DNA of 42,942 bases. Origin: Gamarada debralockiae. Its lineage: Eukaryota; Ascomycota; Leotiomycetes; Helotiales; Hyphodiscaceae. Of the stretch, positions 1 through 8,882 are shown piece by piece (the stretch's first letter is position 1; each line of letters opens with the position of its first letter). The notes beneath the pieces were generated by a model. It did no database searches, had not been told where the DNA came from, and was given only the letters and a program-made list of their open reading frames with translations. The translations under genes were made by a program, and so were the position numbers. The stretch covers positions 1 through 42,942 of the forward strand of contig NXFV01000222.1 in assembly GCA_002803225.1 (NCBI GenBank), read 5' to 3'.

Positions 1-1
1 G

Positions 2-240
2 CCACTATGGTGGGCGGCCGAGAAGGGGCACGAGGCGGTCGTCAAGCTACTGCTGGAGAAGGGCGCCGACCTCGAGGCCAAGGGCGGCTACGGCAGTCAA
101 ACGCCGCTGTGTTGTGCAGCCAAGAACGGGCATGAGGCAGTTGTCAAGCTACTGCTGGAGAAGGGCGCCGACCTCGAGGCCAAGGGCGGCTATGGCAGTC
201 AGACGCCGCTGTCATGGGCGGCCAAGAACAGGCATGAGGC
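2..240 (+). repeat. 102-bp tandem repeat inside the ankyrin array
   Basis: Two and a third consecutive 102-bp units encode 34-residue ankyrin repeats. Long stretches (from the codons for KLLLEKGAD to GSQTPL) are identical or differ only at third codon positions. The array continues beyond the left edge. Confidence 0.75.
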
Positions 241-271
241 CATCGTTAAGCTCCTTACTCCTGTTAGCTAG
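2..271 (+). CDS. Ankyrin-repeat protein, C-terminal fragment
   Basis: An open frame enters from the left edge and ends at a TAG at 269-271, giving the last 89 residues of a longer protein. It holds two full and one terminal ankyrin units of 34 residues, each with the [15 protein letters not shown] core typical of ankyrin helices. Ankyrin arrays are protein-binding scaffolds; in fungi they often form the C-terminal sensor part of NLR/STAND proteins, but the N-terminal part is outside the window, so the role is unknown. The units are nearly identical at DNA level (102-bp period), which suggests recent repeat expansion, and they are GC-rich against AT-rich DNA just downstream. The last unit ends abruptly in LLTPVS. 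The reading frame and family are clear; the gene's integrity cannot be judged. Confidence 0.8.
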   Translation, partial: PLWWAAEKGHEAVVKLLLEKGADLEAKGGYGSQTPLCCAAKNGHEAVVKLLLEKGADLEAKGGYGSQTPLSWAAKNRHEAIVKLLTPVS

Positions 272-848
272 ACTTTTATTAATTCTTTGCCTACCGTATT
301 AATTGCTTTATAAGACCATATCCACTTATAAGCACACTTATGCTTTAAAAATCAATAAAAATCAAATATATTATTTCGTAAAATATTGTGAACTAGAAAT
401 TTCTTCGTTTAATCATAATTTTTATTCAAATATTTTTGAAAATTTCGCGTGATTTTTAAGAGGTTGTGTACCAGGTTGATACATGGGCTCTTGTAAAGCA
501 ATTAATACGGTATTCTATATCCCTTTGATAACTAAATTTAACCTAACTTAATTAATCTTTTGTGCAATAATAATATAAATCATTACAATTTATGTTTAAT
601 AACTTTGAAGGAGAGGGGCTTGGGTGAGTTGATGTTTATATATTGTGCCAGTTATTAAAATGTTGCCACTGAGTAGAACTTAGAAATAACTATAAACTTT
701 CGCCTACCGTAGAACATTCTAGAAGGTTCGGTACATGATAGACCTAAAAGATTTGCTAGAAGAAAGGGTTTAGGGGGTATGTCACGTGATTGTTCCGACC
801 TTGAAGCTTATGACGTTCTTAAACATATTAAATGCAACATATTTCAGT

Positions 849-1262
849 GCGGAGCGCGCAGCGCGACGCCAGCCGAGCTCGCAATTGCAGTCACCTGCTG
901 TACGATAACGTGATAGAGAAGTCCGGGCCAAGGCGGGTAGCCGAGTTTCGCCAAATCGGCAATCTACTTGTATACGCTGGTGCATGGCCTAAGTTATGTT
1001 ACACCGCCTTTATTCTGCCCGCAGATTTAGGACTGGCAGAACTGGGCGGTGTGACATAACTTAGGCCATGCACCAGCGTACAGTAATGTCGGTAAGGATT
1101 TCGAGGCAATACTAGGCCGCTTACAATGCTTTATTATAACTTCCTCCGGATCACTTGGAGCTATATATAAAAGTTTATTAGACTCAATTTTATCATCTTT
1201 TCTTTATAAAAACATGTATTGTCTGACCAGTCGAGTCTCGGCGGAGCTCGAAGCGCGACGCC
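849..1262 (+). repeat. Diverged 22-bp direct repeat pair (849-870 and 1241-1262)
   Basis: The two copies, built around AGCGCGACGCC, match at 20 of 22 positions and flank the inverted repeat. Each copy is followed at some distance by an AACGTGA motif. They may be remnants of one duplicated segment. Confidence 0.45.
973..1080. repeat. Inverted repeat with 36-bp arms (foldback)
   Basis: The arm at 973-1008 and its reverse complement at 1045-1080 match at 35 of 36 positions; the arms contain GCATGGCCTAAGTTATGT and its complement. The 36-nt loop has a further inner pair, TTCTGCC (1013-1019) with GGCAGAA (1035-1041). No coding capacity is visible. It could be a foldback/MITE-type element or a relic of one; no clear target-site duplication was seen. 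Confidence 0.7.
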
Positions 1263-3260
1263 TGACACTCGCAGTATCATTGGCCCCAGTCGCGTCACAT
1301 GTTCTACAGTAACGTGACGATAACGCCACGTGATGCCCGGCAAAAAGTTTAGAACCTGCTTGACTTCCAGCAATACTAATTTTGAAAATGAAAATTTGAT
1401 AGAGTAGTTTTGTTAAACGTAGTCATGGGATAGCCCACGTGTTTGGTCATGTGCAAGGCTAACTAGCCTCCTGAAATGTGTATATTAGAGGAGGAGCCTC
1501 CCTCCTCACCTAGATTTGCAGAGCAATTGAACTAGTTGAGCTTGTTAAACTTCACGTGTAACCGTTCAACATTTTTGAGGGAGACTGTACTGAACGACGC
1601 CGGGTGTGACAGTTCTGGCGAATATCACCTGATCACGTGTACGGCAGATCCACAAGGCCAGAGATTTATCTCCTGCTACAAAGGGCCAAGATCAGTCTGT
1701 CAGCTCTCAAGTAAATCCCTTTCGGAGACTGGATATAGAATTGCGCTGCCGAGTACTTCGCGGCGCCGTTGGAAAAGGTCCGAAAAGCCCTTGTAATTAG
1801 GGCAGAAAAAGAGGAAAGGACTAGACTTGATGTGTTGACCTGAGCGCACTAGCGCGTCCTTTAGATATATTGGGTCGTGTGCTTGTAGAACCTTTTTCTT
1901 CTCTCCTTAGCTTACTATTTTCGTACAATACAGCTCTTCTTCGAAGAGTCTTTAATGCGTGAGACTCCATTTCCGTCACGATGCTGGCCAAAATCTAGGG
2001 GGAACGACCTCTATTCTCCAGATATACTGAACCGAAGGAGGGTTTGCATTGAATCTGAAGGGGCGTATCAAATGATCGAAGGCGAGATATATTCTCCTTA
2101 CTATATTACCCTTTCGCGCTCATGCTAGGTACTTGGTCATTCATTATTCCCGCTTGGGATCATATCTAACTTGGAGTTTGTAATGCAAGTATGATTTATT
2201 CGCCTAAAGATATATATTTCATCTTCAAGGAAGTTTCCTCAATCTATGTTCTCTCTACTGTACACCTGTATCATTCTGTTTTAAATCCGCCATTTTCCTC
2301 CCATTTATATGTCTATGAAGCGCACTCGATCAATGATGACAACGCCATGAGCAAGAGCTTCACCAATCGTCGAAGGTGTGGTGGTATTGCAAAAGTATCA
2401 ATTCGAAATATGTGCTTCAAAGAGGATGGCCCTGCGTCGCTGTGTCAATAGTTACAAGTAGAAAGCTCAATCTAGGCTGAGTTGGCACCCGTCTTCTGGA
2501 AGGGGAAAAGTGCTGCGGGAGAAGTCTCTCGTATTTTGATCGATATGAACCAGCATTTCGGTTCCTTCTGTTCCTCCATGTTAAGATTGCAAGCCGTATT
2601 ATAAAGTGTGCTAAAGTAGATGGAGACTGAACGACGATGACATGCCCAGTATAGTGATGTCTTTCAACCATCGGAGGTGCGGTGTCGTGGACATGATCCT
2701 TTGTTGATTCGCTGTGTCGATGGTTGGAAGTTGGTAACCTCAACATCAACCATATAAGGTCTGAGTTCAGAATTGTCGTCATTCATCTTTGGTGGCAAAA
2801 AGAGCTTCTAGAGAAGTCTCTCGGATATATGTACACGTACGGACCGGTGGTATGGCTCCTCATATGTAATGGCCCCGAGTTTCCCATTTGCCACGCCTTT
2901 TTCATCATTCCAAAAAAGTATTACTTGATTAGGGCAAACCTTAAATCTTTAGGAGCTGGGTAGCTAGGGCCTTGCAAGATTCATCACACACAAACAATTT
3001 TCAAAACCGGCAACAAGATAGATAGGACACTACTGCAAGCTCAAGTCAAGGTGACCTTCAATATCAAAGCCCGTTTATCGGCGATGTAGGCAGACTCTTC
3101 GGGATGTGTCGAATCAGACGATATTATGTGGTAAATTCATTTATTGATCGATATCTAAGGAGTGAAGACTCTAGCTATTGAAGCTTATATGAACCATCTG
3201 AACAATAGGCAGTCGTAGGCAGTCGTAGGCTCCAGAACCATATACTAGGTAGAAATCACA

Positions 3261-3305
3261 GATGAGTCTACTATGTGACTCATCATGTGACACATCGGTC
3301 ACATG
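3261..3305. repeat. Two adjacent perfect 8-bp hairpins
   Basis: GATGAGTC (3261-3268) pairs with GACTCATC (3277-3284), and CATGTGAC (3284-3291) pairs with GTCACATG (3298-3305). They lie about 170 bp beyond the stop codon of the minus-strand membrane-protein gene, so they could sit in its 3' untranslated region. One arm contains a TGACTCA (AP-1/Gcn4-type) site. The function is unknown. Confidence 0.35.
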
Positions 3306-3472
3306 CCAACGCATAGTAACAACCAGAGCTAGTCTCATCTGACAGGATGCCTTTAGAAAGCACCTGATTGTAATTGAACTCCCACTGCTGCCCCAGCGCC
3401 TCCATCTCCAATTACATCAAAATGATCGCTCTCCCGAACTCCCAGGGCCTCCTTGTATTCCTCGAGATCCTA

Positions 3473-5690
3473 TCAGTAGTATAATTCTCCAACAACAAGC
3501 GGCTCCCCGTCACCCTCAATATCCGAAGTCAGAATGACAATTGACTTTTTTTCCCCAGGCTTCACCACCACTTTAATCGTCTTGTCTCGGAACCTCTCAA
3601 TTAATTCCTCAGAAGTGGCATTGCTGAGGCCTGTCATCTGCAAATATTTTGGTCTTGACGAGAATTTCGAGTCCGCGACGCCATTGCCGTTGAGAGCCTG
3701 CATCTCCAGATATGGCTGCGTTATTTTCGAAGCGAAATCTAGCTCAGGAAAATCGGAAATATGGGGTATCTTTTCTCCCTTACACATGACCCACAAAAAC
3801 AGCGCACATGTATACAGGAACACAGTACCCAGTACGCCAACAAAAGTGTACACACTCCAAGGAGCAGCCATTACGCGTGCCGTCCGATGGACTGTGGATA
3901 CTGTGGTTACGAGATCTGACGGGAGTGCGTATAGAGTCGAATGCGGAAATAATTCCTCCCAAGAAGCGTTGATTTTCTGCCATGCCGCTGTAGAGAATTG
4001 GATTGGAATTACCACCATGCTTTTAAGAAGGTCGGTGGGGGTTTTGCTGTCAGATGGGAAGAAGTCCATATATAGGCGGAGAACCCAACCCAGCTGATAC
4101 AAGAGGGATTCTACCATGTAAAGATCTGGATTTGATTGCAGAGAGCTGTTGACGGCCGATGAGCCAGATGTGGCATTATCGTTAAGCACAGTATCATAGG
4201 CAAGACGGAAGTCGTTGATATTATAGCCAATTGGTTCTTTCCATGATCCTGTGTCAGCATCCAGGATGGACAAATTCTTGCTGTCATAGGTCACTTGCGC
4301 ATAGCGCTTCCAGCCTGCGATCGTGATATTCTGTTGCAATTTCTCTGTCCAGGTCGTGTTGCTGATACAAGCGCCATCATTGTACCATGCGGTTGGGCAA
4401 ACACTCCAACCTGTAGATCGATCAGTTTGTCTTTAGAGAAATGACTAGGAATAATTCCCCACCTATGACCAAATGTTGATCCTCATCAGTGGCTACACAC
4501 ATATATAGACCCTGTCCGCTTGATATACCATACAGAGTACAGTCACGGACATGATCAAATTCAAAATTGGCGGGGGGGAAAAAATCCAGTTGGTATCCAG
4601 GGGTATTATAAGACGTGATAGCGTCTGAGCCGTTAAGGAATCCACCTTGTAAGATAGTACCACTGAAACTCGTGCTAAGTAATCGCATCTGCTCTACCCC
4701 ACCTGGGAGAAAGATGGAATTGCACTCCGGTCCGATGCAGGTGAGGGGCTGAGCTTCGGCAACAAACTTAGGGACTGAGAGAATATTCGCGATATTCCCT
4801 GCAAAGAAGGTGCATATGACAGCTGTCTCCACAATGTGAGCCTGTAGGAGGGTAGTTGTATTGAGTGGTGCTAAACCAGAGAACATTTGCGTTGTATTTC
4901 GCACAGTATAAACTTCAGGATAGGTGATTCGAGCTATTGATTCAAATTAAAATTGTGGTTCAACAGAAGTTGATGTCGCATTCCTGCTGAGGCTCAACAC
5001 ACCTTTCAATATTACATTGGTGAATGGAAAGAGAAATGGTGTCAATAATCTGTCGCGGATCAGCTATGATTCTCTCTGTTTCTCCTTATTCGGCTTTTCT
5101 TACTTGTGTAGACTCCACATGGTAGTTTTTCCGCCAACACGAAGTATTGCAAACGCCCCGATAAATGATATAGAGGATCCAAGAACAAAAAATATTGGTG
5201 CTTTCACACCTGTTGTTCTCAAAGCTAGTTGCCATCTGAGGACATCGAGGACACGAATTATCAAGACATGATTTAACATGACTAAGGCTTGGGACAGGAC
5301 TGTGACAAGTAGAAGGGTCTCTGAAGGACCCAGCAGTAGCAGTCCGGCCTTCGGGTCATTTTCAGTTAGGACTTGAATCAAGTAATAAAAGACGGCCCCT
5401 GAGAAGGGAAGTGTGATGACGAAAAGTACATTTGTCTGCCATAATTGTCGTCGCTTGGATTGCAAAGGTATCGGTGTCTCGACTGGTAGTGCATTGGCAT
5501 CCTTTTGAAGTAAATGGTGTGAAGATGTCGACTGCTCAGCTGGTAGAGCATCGGCTCCCTCTTGAAGCAAAGGTTGCGGAGGTCTCGATTGTGGATCAAG
5601 GCGAATTGAAGGACTTGGCCCAAAACTGAAAGCACTGAGTCTCCATGATGCTTGATCCGATGGAGCCGAAATTGAGTCCGGAGAAGACAT
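3473..5690 (-). CDS. Multi-pass membrane protein with large external domain
   Basis: The best model has four exons (5690-5104, 5049-5003, 4933-4463, 4410-3473) and gives about 680 aa. The ATG at 5690 is the first in frame; an upstream TTG is not credible. The order is: Pro/Gln-rich N-terminus with a duplicated 19-residue unit, about three hydrophobic segments (residues 87-107, 120-150, 165-185), a further hydrophobic stretch encoded by exon 2, a long probably extracellular region rich in N-x-S/T sites and Cys (CIGPECNSIFLPGGVEQ), then one C-terminal membrane segment (SVYTFVGVLGTVFLY) and a charged tail. This resembles uncharacterised membrane proteins common in Leotiomycetes; I know no function. 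Introns 5050-5103 and 4411-4462 have good sites. The middle intron (4934-5002) has a weak GTGTGT donor; without it the frame meets a TAA at 4949-4947, so the gene may be mildly damaged. Confidence 0.7.
5455..5575 (-). repeat. 57-bp tandem duplication inside exon 1
   Basis: The membrane-protein exon encodes LLQEGADALPAE and, 19 residues later, LLQKDANALPVE. The two copies differ at several positions, so the duplication is not recent. Confidence 0.45.
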
Positions 5691-5832
5691 TGGAAGCTTC
5701 TGATCCTTTGGAAAAGAAAAGTGCTGTTGCAAAATATGCCTTGATGTAATGATTTTATTTGATTAATGGGAAGTTGTAATGGAAGAGTTCGAGCCTTAAC
5801 ATTGCGTGGCATTAACAAAGCCACTAAATTCA

Positions 5833-7424
5833 ATGTGGATAATACAGTATACTTCTAAGACAAGATGAAACAGGTTTAGGTATCGTTAGGTACCAATTTT
5901 GAAACATGATGATTGACAGCCTTTCGATTAATACCACGTGCTAGGATAACTTTTTCCAAACAGCAGAATGCGGCTTATTGGTGGCGGGCGCCGGATTATT
6001 GAGATTTATAAACCGCGACCACACACTTCGTCGAATCCGAGACAAGTTCTTCTTATTATAGACTACTACTCGTGCGGCCGATAAGTTACATAGGCCCACC
6101 TAGCTACGATTTAATTGTCGTAGACGCCGGTTGATTGGATTGATCCCTTGTCAGCCTCTGAACTCTCGACTAATTGGGCAGTAAACATAAACAAACCACT
6201 GCGAGGCACAACGGTTTTACTACCAGAACTGCCACCCTGCGCCCAGCTCAAAGCTCAAAGCACTACCTCATCAGGCTTAAAGGACCCTTTCCAAGTGGGT
6301 CTATATAATATACCGGCCGCACGAGTACAGTAGAATTCGAAATCGGCTTTAGGCCTGAACCCTCATTGATTGATTGACCCACATTTCCAAATCTACTAGC
6401 CTATCATGGCTAGCCGTATCTTATATCCCGACATCAATAATTTTCCCCAGCTCTGTGGAACAGTTAGTAGACATCGGCTAATATCAGCCGGCGCTAAACC
6501 CAGATTTTATCGGCTTGCAAAACCCAGCTTCAGGCCACACAGCTATCACTTCAAAGTATTAAGCCTCACTTGCGTTACGAATTCAATTAGCTATATCAAG
6601 CATAAACTAAATATAATTTAGTACATTTAGACACCAAGAGCAATTTAAGCCAAGGCTGCTAGAATCCAGATGTTTTGCAGTTTAGTCTGAATATATCAGG
6701 TCAAGATGCCAGCCATACATTTCAAGAGTAAGGCTCATTTTAGTCTTCTTATTGTCGATGCTATCTCAAGCCTATTATAGTACAATAGTATTACTAAATT
6801 ACTAATATATAATCCTCTATTCGCGACTCTTTATATTCATTGTTAGCAAAAAGATCAATGACAGCCAACATAATTAGGGGACAGCATAAATACACAGAAG
6901 TTAGAACTTCAGTATCTAATAGATCTTATCCACGCGCACAAGGCACAGCTGAGAGTTGTATAAAGTAGCTACCCGCTACTCAAACTCCTTTCAATCTGCC
7001 TCATTTATTGTCTCTCTAAGTAGCATTAAAGCACAGCTGCAATTAAAATATATTATATGATTACAGTCCTATCATTTATATTCTAGGATAGTTGGGTCCG
7101 CAGAATCGCGCAACGCTCACCACATATCTAGGCAAAGCTAAGTTGATATTCGCTACATTCTTATAGTATATGGTGAATAATGTGCTTGTTTTCTGGCTCT
7201 CGTTTCCATTTTGGATCTTGCTATCTACTTTTTAATAATCTTATAGCTTTAAAGTTCTTAGCTATATAGTATCTAATCTCCTTTCTCACAACTAGTAAGC
7301 CAACCACTTCTGGACAGAAGTTAAAGCACAAGGCTAAATTCCAATCTAGGCCTGATAGTCCTCACAAATCCCCCCCCCCCTTTTTAAAATCCCTCCTCTA
7401 TAGGACAGGGAGGAGAACAGGGCC
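5833..7424. other. AT-rich intergenic DNA
   Basis: No gene is supported. Short open frames at 6148-6333 and 6406-6621 have no recognisable content. The interval includes a small element bounded by inverted repeats (6063-6333), several TATA-like stretches and a run of ten C followed by TTTTTAAAA near 7371-7388. The last few hundred bases, rich in CT tracts, could be the old promoter of the ruined Ecm33-like gene downstream. Confidence 0.45.
6063..6333. mobile_element. Possible MITE-like element with terminal inverted repeats
   Basis: TACTCGTGCGGCCG at 6067-6080 is the exact reverse complement of CGGCCGCACGAGTA at 6314-6327, and the match extends imperfectly to CTACTA/CAGTAG outside. The 270-bp unit has no open frame of note. 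Length and termini suit a miniature inverted-repeat element, but a target-site duplication and further copies were not seen. Confidence 0.35.
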
Positions 7425-8560
7425 TTGCTATACTTTACAGTCTAATCCCAAGCTGATGCCGACTTACTCGCAATATACAATACCTTCACTAGTGATCTCT
7501 TTATCTCTAGCTCTAATACCTCTATACTACTTATTATACCCGGCCTAACCTACATCAAAGGGACTCTAAAGATAATTCTCACGCTGTATACCGAACCCCA
7601 GCTTACATCCCTTACTATGTCGTCTCTTGTCTCTGTATTAGAAGAAATTCAACTATCCTAAGATAGTCACTTTAATGGACTCCTACCTACGCCAAACGTG
7701 ATAATACTCTCCTTCCTCTCCCTAGACTGTACTAGCTGGTTTTTCAATATCTAATACCTCCTTACATCCCTTGACTTCTCCAGCCTCTCACGTGCAAAAT
7801 ATCTAGACTTATTTGCCCTCTCCGCCCTCTACACCATCTCTATCCTAGCCTTCACTTCTGTGTTACACCTTTTCCTCTCTACTCTCCCCGCCGTCTACAC
7901 CCTCTCCTTCCCCGCCCCCCTCAACTCTAGTTTATTCTCCTTCGGCTTATACATTACCATCTATAACACCTCCGTTTCCCATTTCTCTAGCCTCTCCTTG
8001 TTATCCATAACTAATATCAAGATATCATTAAACAAGAATCTCTGTCTTATTACTTTCCCCTTCATAACTCTCGCTTCTACCCCTTACGGCGCAGGCGTAA
8101 GCAGCAATATCGGCAATAGTAATGACTTCGGGCTTGACCTCCCAAAACTAAAGCACTTTAAAGGTAAAGGCTAGTCGAGAAATATTGGCGCCGCCATGGA
8201 TCTCTACGGCATACGATCAGGAAATGTCCCCGAGCTGCAATTTATAAATAGGGACCTCAATATCGGGGTGTTTAGTAGGCTACTAAATCCGTGATTAAAC
8301 TACTCCACAGCTCTTATTAATTCCTTTGCCCCCAAACTATCTAAAAAAGAGGGAAGTCTAAATATCAACAACAGTTCGCTACTAGAATTTGTGAGCTTCC
8401 CGGCTCTAAAGACTGTATGGGGCAATGTAAGGATTAGTGGTGCTCCTACTATAGATTTTAAGAAGAGGATTAAGATACCGAAGCGAAGACAAGTACATAG
8501 CATCTAGGTTATTGGGAGTACACCGTATTGTGAGGATTAGGACGCCAGGAAGAGCAGGGG
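7425..8560 (+). pseudogene. Decayed Ecm33/SPS2-like GPI cell-wall protein gene
   Basis: Pieces in shifting frames match the Ecm33 family, GPI-anchored leucine-rich-like (receptor L-domain) proteins of the fungal cell wall. In order: SQADADLLAIYNTFTSDLFI near 7446; YIKGTLKI..LTSLTMSSLVSVLEEIQL near 7550-7665; LTSLDFSSLSRAKYLDLFAL near 7763; TNIKISLNKNLCLITFPF near 8010; VSSNIGNSNDFGLDLPKLK near 8098; and GSLNINNSSLLEFVSFPALK near 8352-8420, followed by VRISGAPTIDF. The usual motif before SQADAD is I-Q; here the Gln codon CAA reads TAA (7443-7445), a C-to-T change. Stops and frame changes occur throughout, so no product is expected. The pattern suits repeat-induced point mutation. Family assignment is by remembered motifs, not by search. 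Confidence 0.65.
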
Positions 8561-8882
8561 CATAGTGTAGGAGGACTAGTTTTAGTGTAAGGAAAGGGGG
8601 AAGTGGACAGTGGAGGAGATAGAGCACAAATTATAAGAGGATTAGAAGGCGATTAATCAAACGTTGGAGAATAAGCTCGGGATTAATGATTGTTATCCGT
8701 ATGAGTAGCACTAGTGTGTTAATGGGAGGGGATTGAATTGGGGAAGCATAGGGAGGGTTGGTATGTGATGGTTGTTGTGATTTTTGGGGTTTCTTGCCAA
8801 AAAGCAATTTGATTTTCAACTATCACACTCAGTTTTTACTCCCTATTTACATCTCCCACCCCAACCATCCCTACAACACTTC

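Larger units (their letters stand above)
272..3472. other. Gene-poor AT-rich interval
   Basis: I find no convincing gene here. Open frames are short, lack family resemblance and are interrupted on both strands. The interval holds a long inverted repeat (973-1080), a diverged 22-bp direct repeat, five CACGTG sites between 780 and 1640, a possible old 290-bp duplication (about 2350-2830), and two small hairpins near 3261-3305. Much of it is AT-rich with many TAA/TAG triplets, as expected for decayed repeat DNA. Confidence 0.5.

Noticed and set aside
832..1059. 75-codon open frame running into the inverted repeat
   Set aside because: It ends inside the repeat arm and shows no domain; the overlapping minus frame is equally long.
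3534..4097. 187-codon plus-strand open frame
   Set aside because: It is antisense to the last exon of the membrane-protein gene, whose translation has membrane segments and glycosylation sites; the plus frame is a shadow.
5538..5610. tRNA-like stretch (GCTCAGCTGGTAGAGC, like a D-arm/A box) on the plus strand
   Set aside because: No pairing acceptor stem or T-arm follows, and the segment is antisense to the coding exon, where it belongs to the duplicated QEGADALPAE region.
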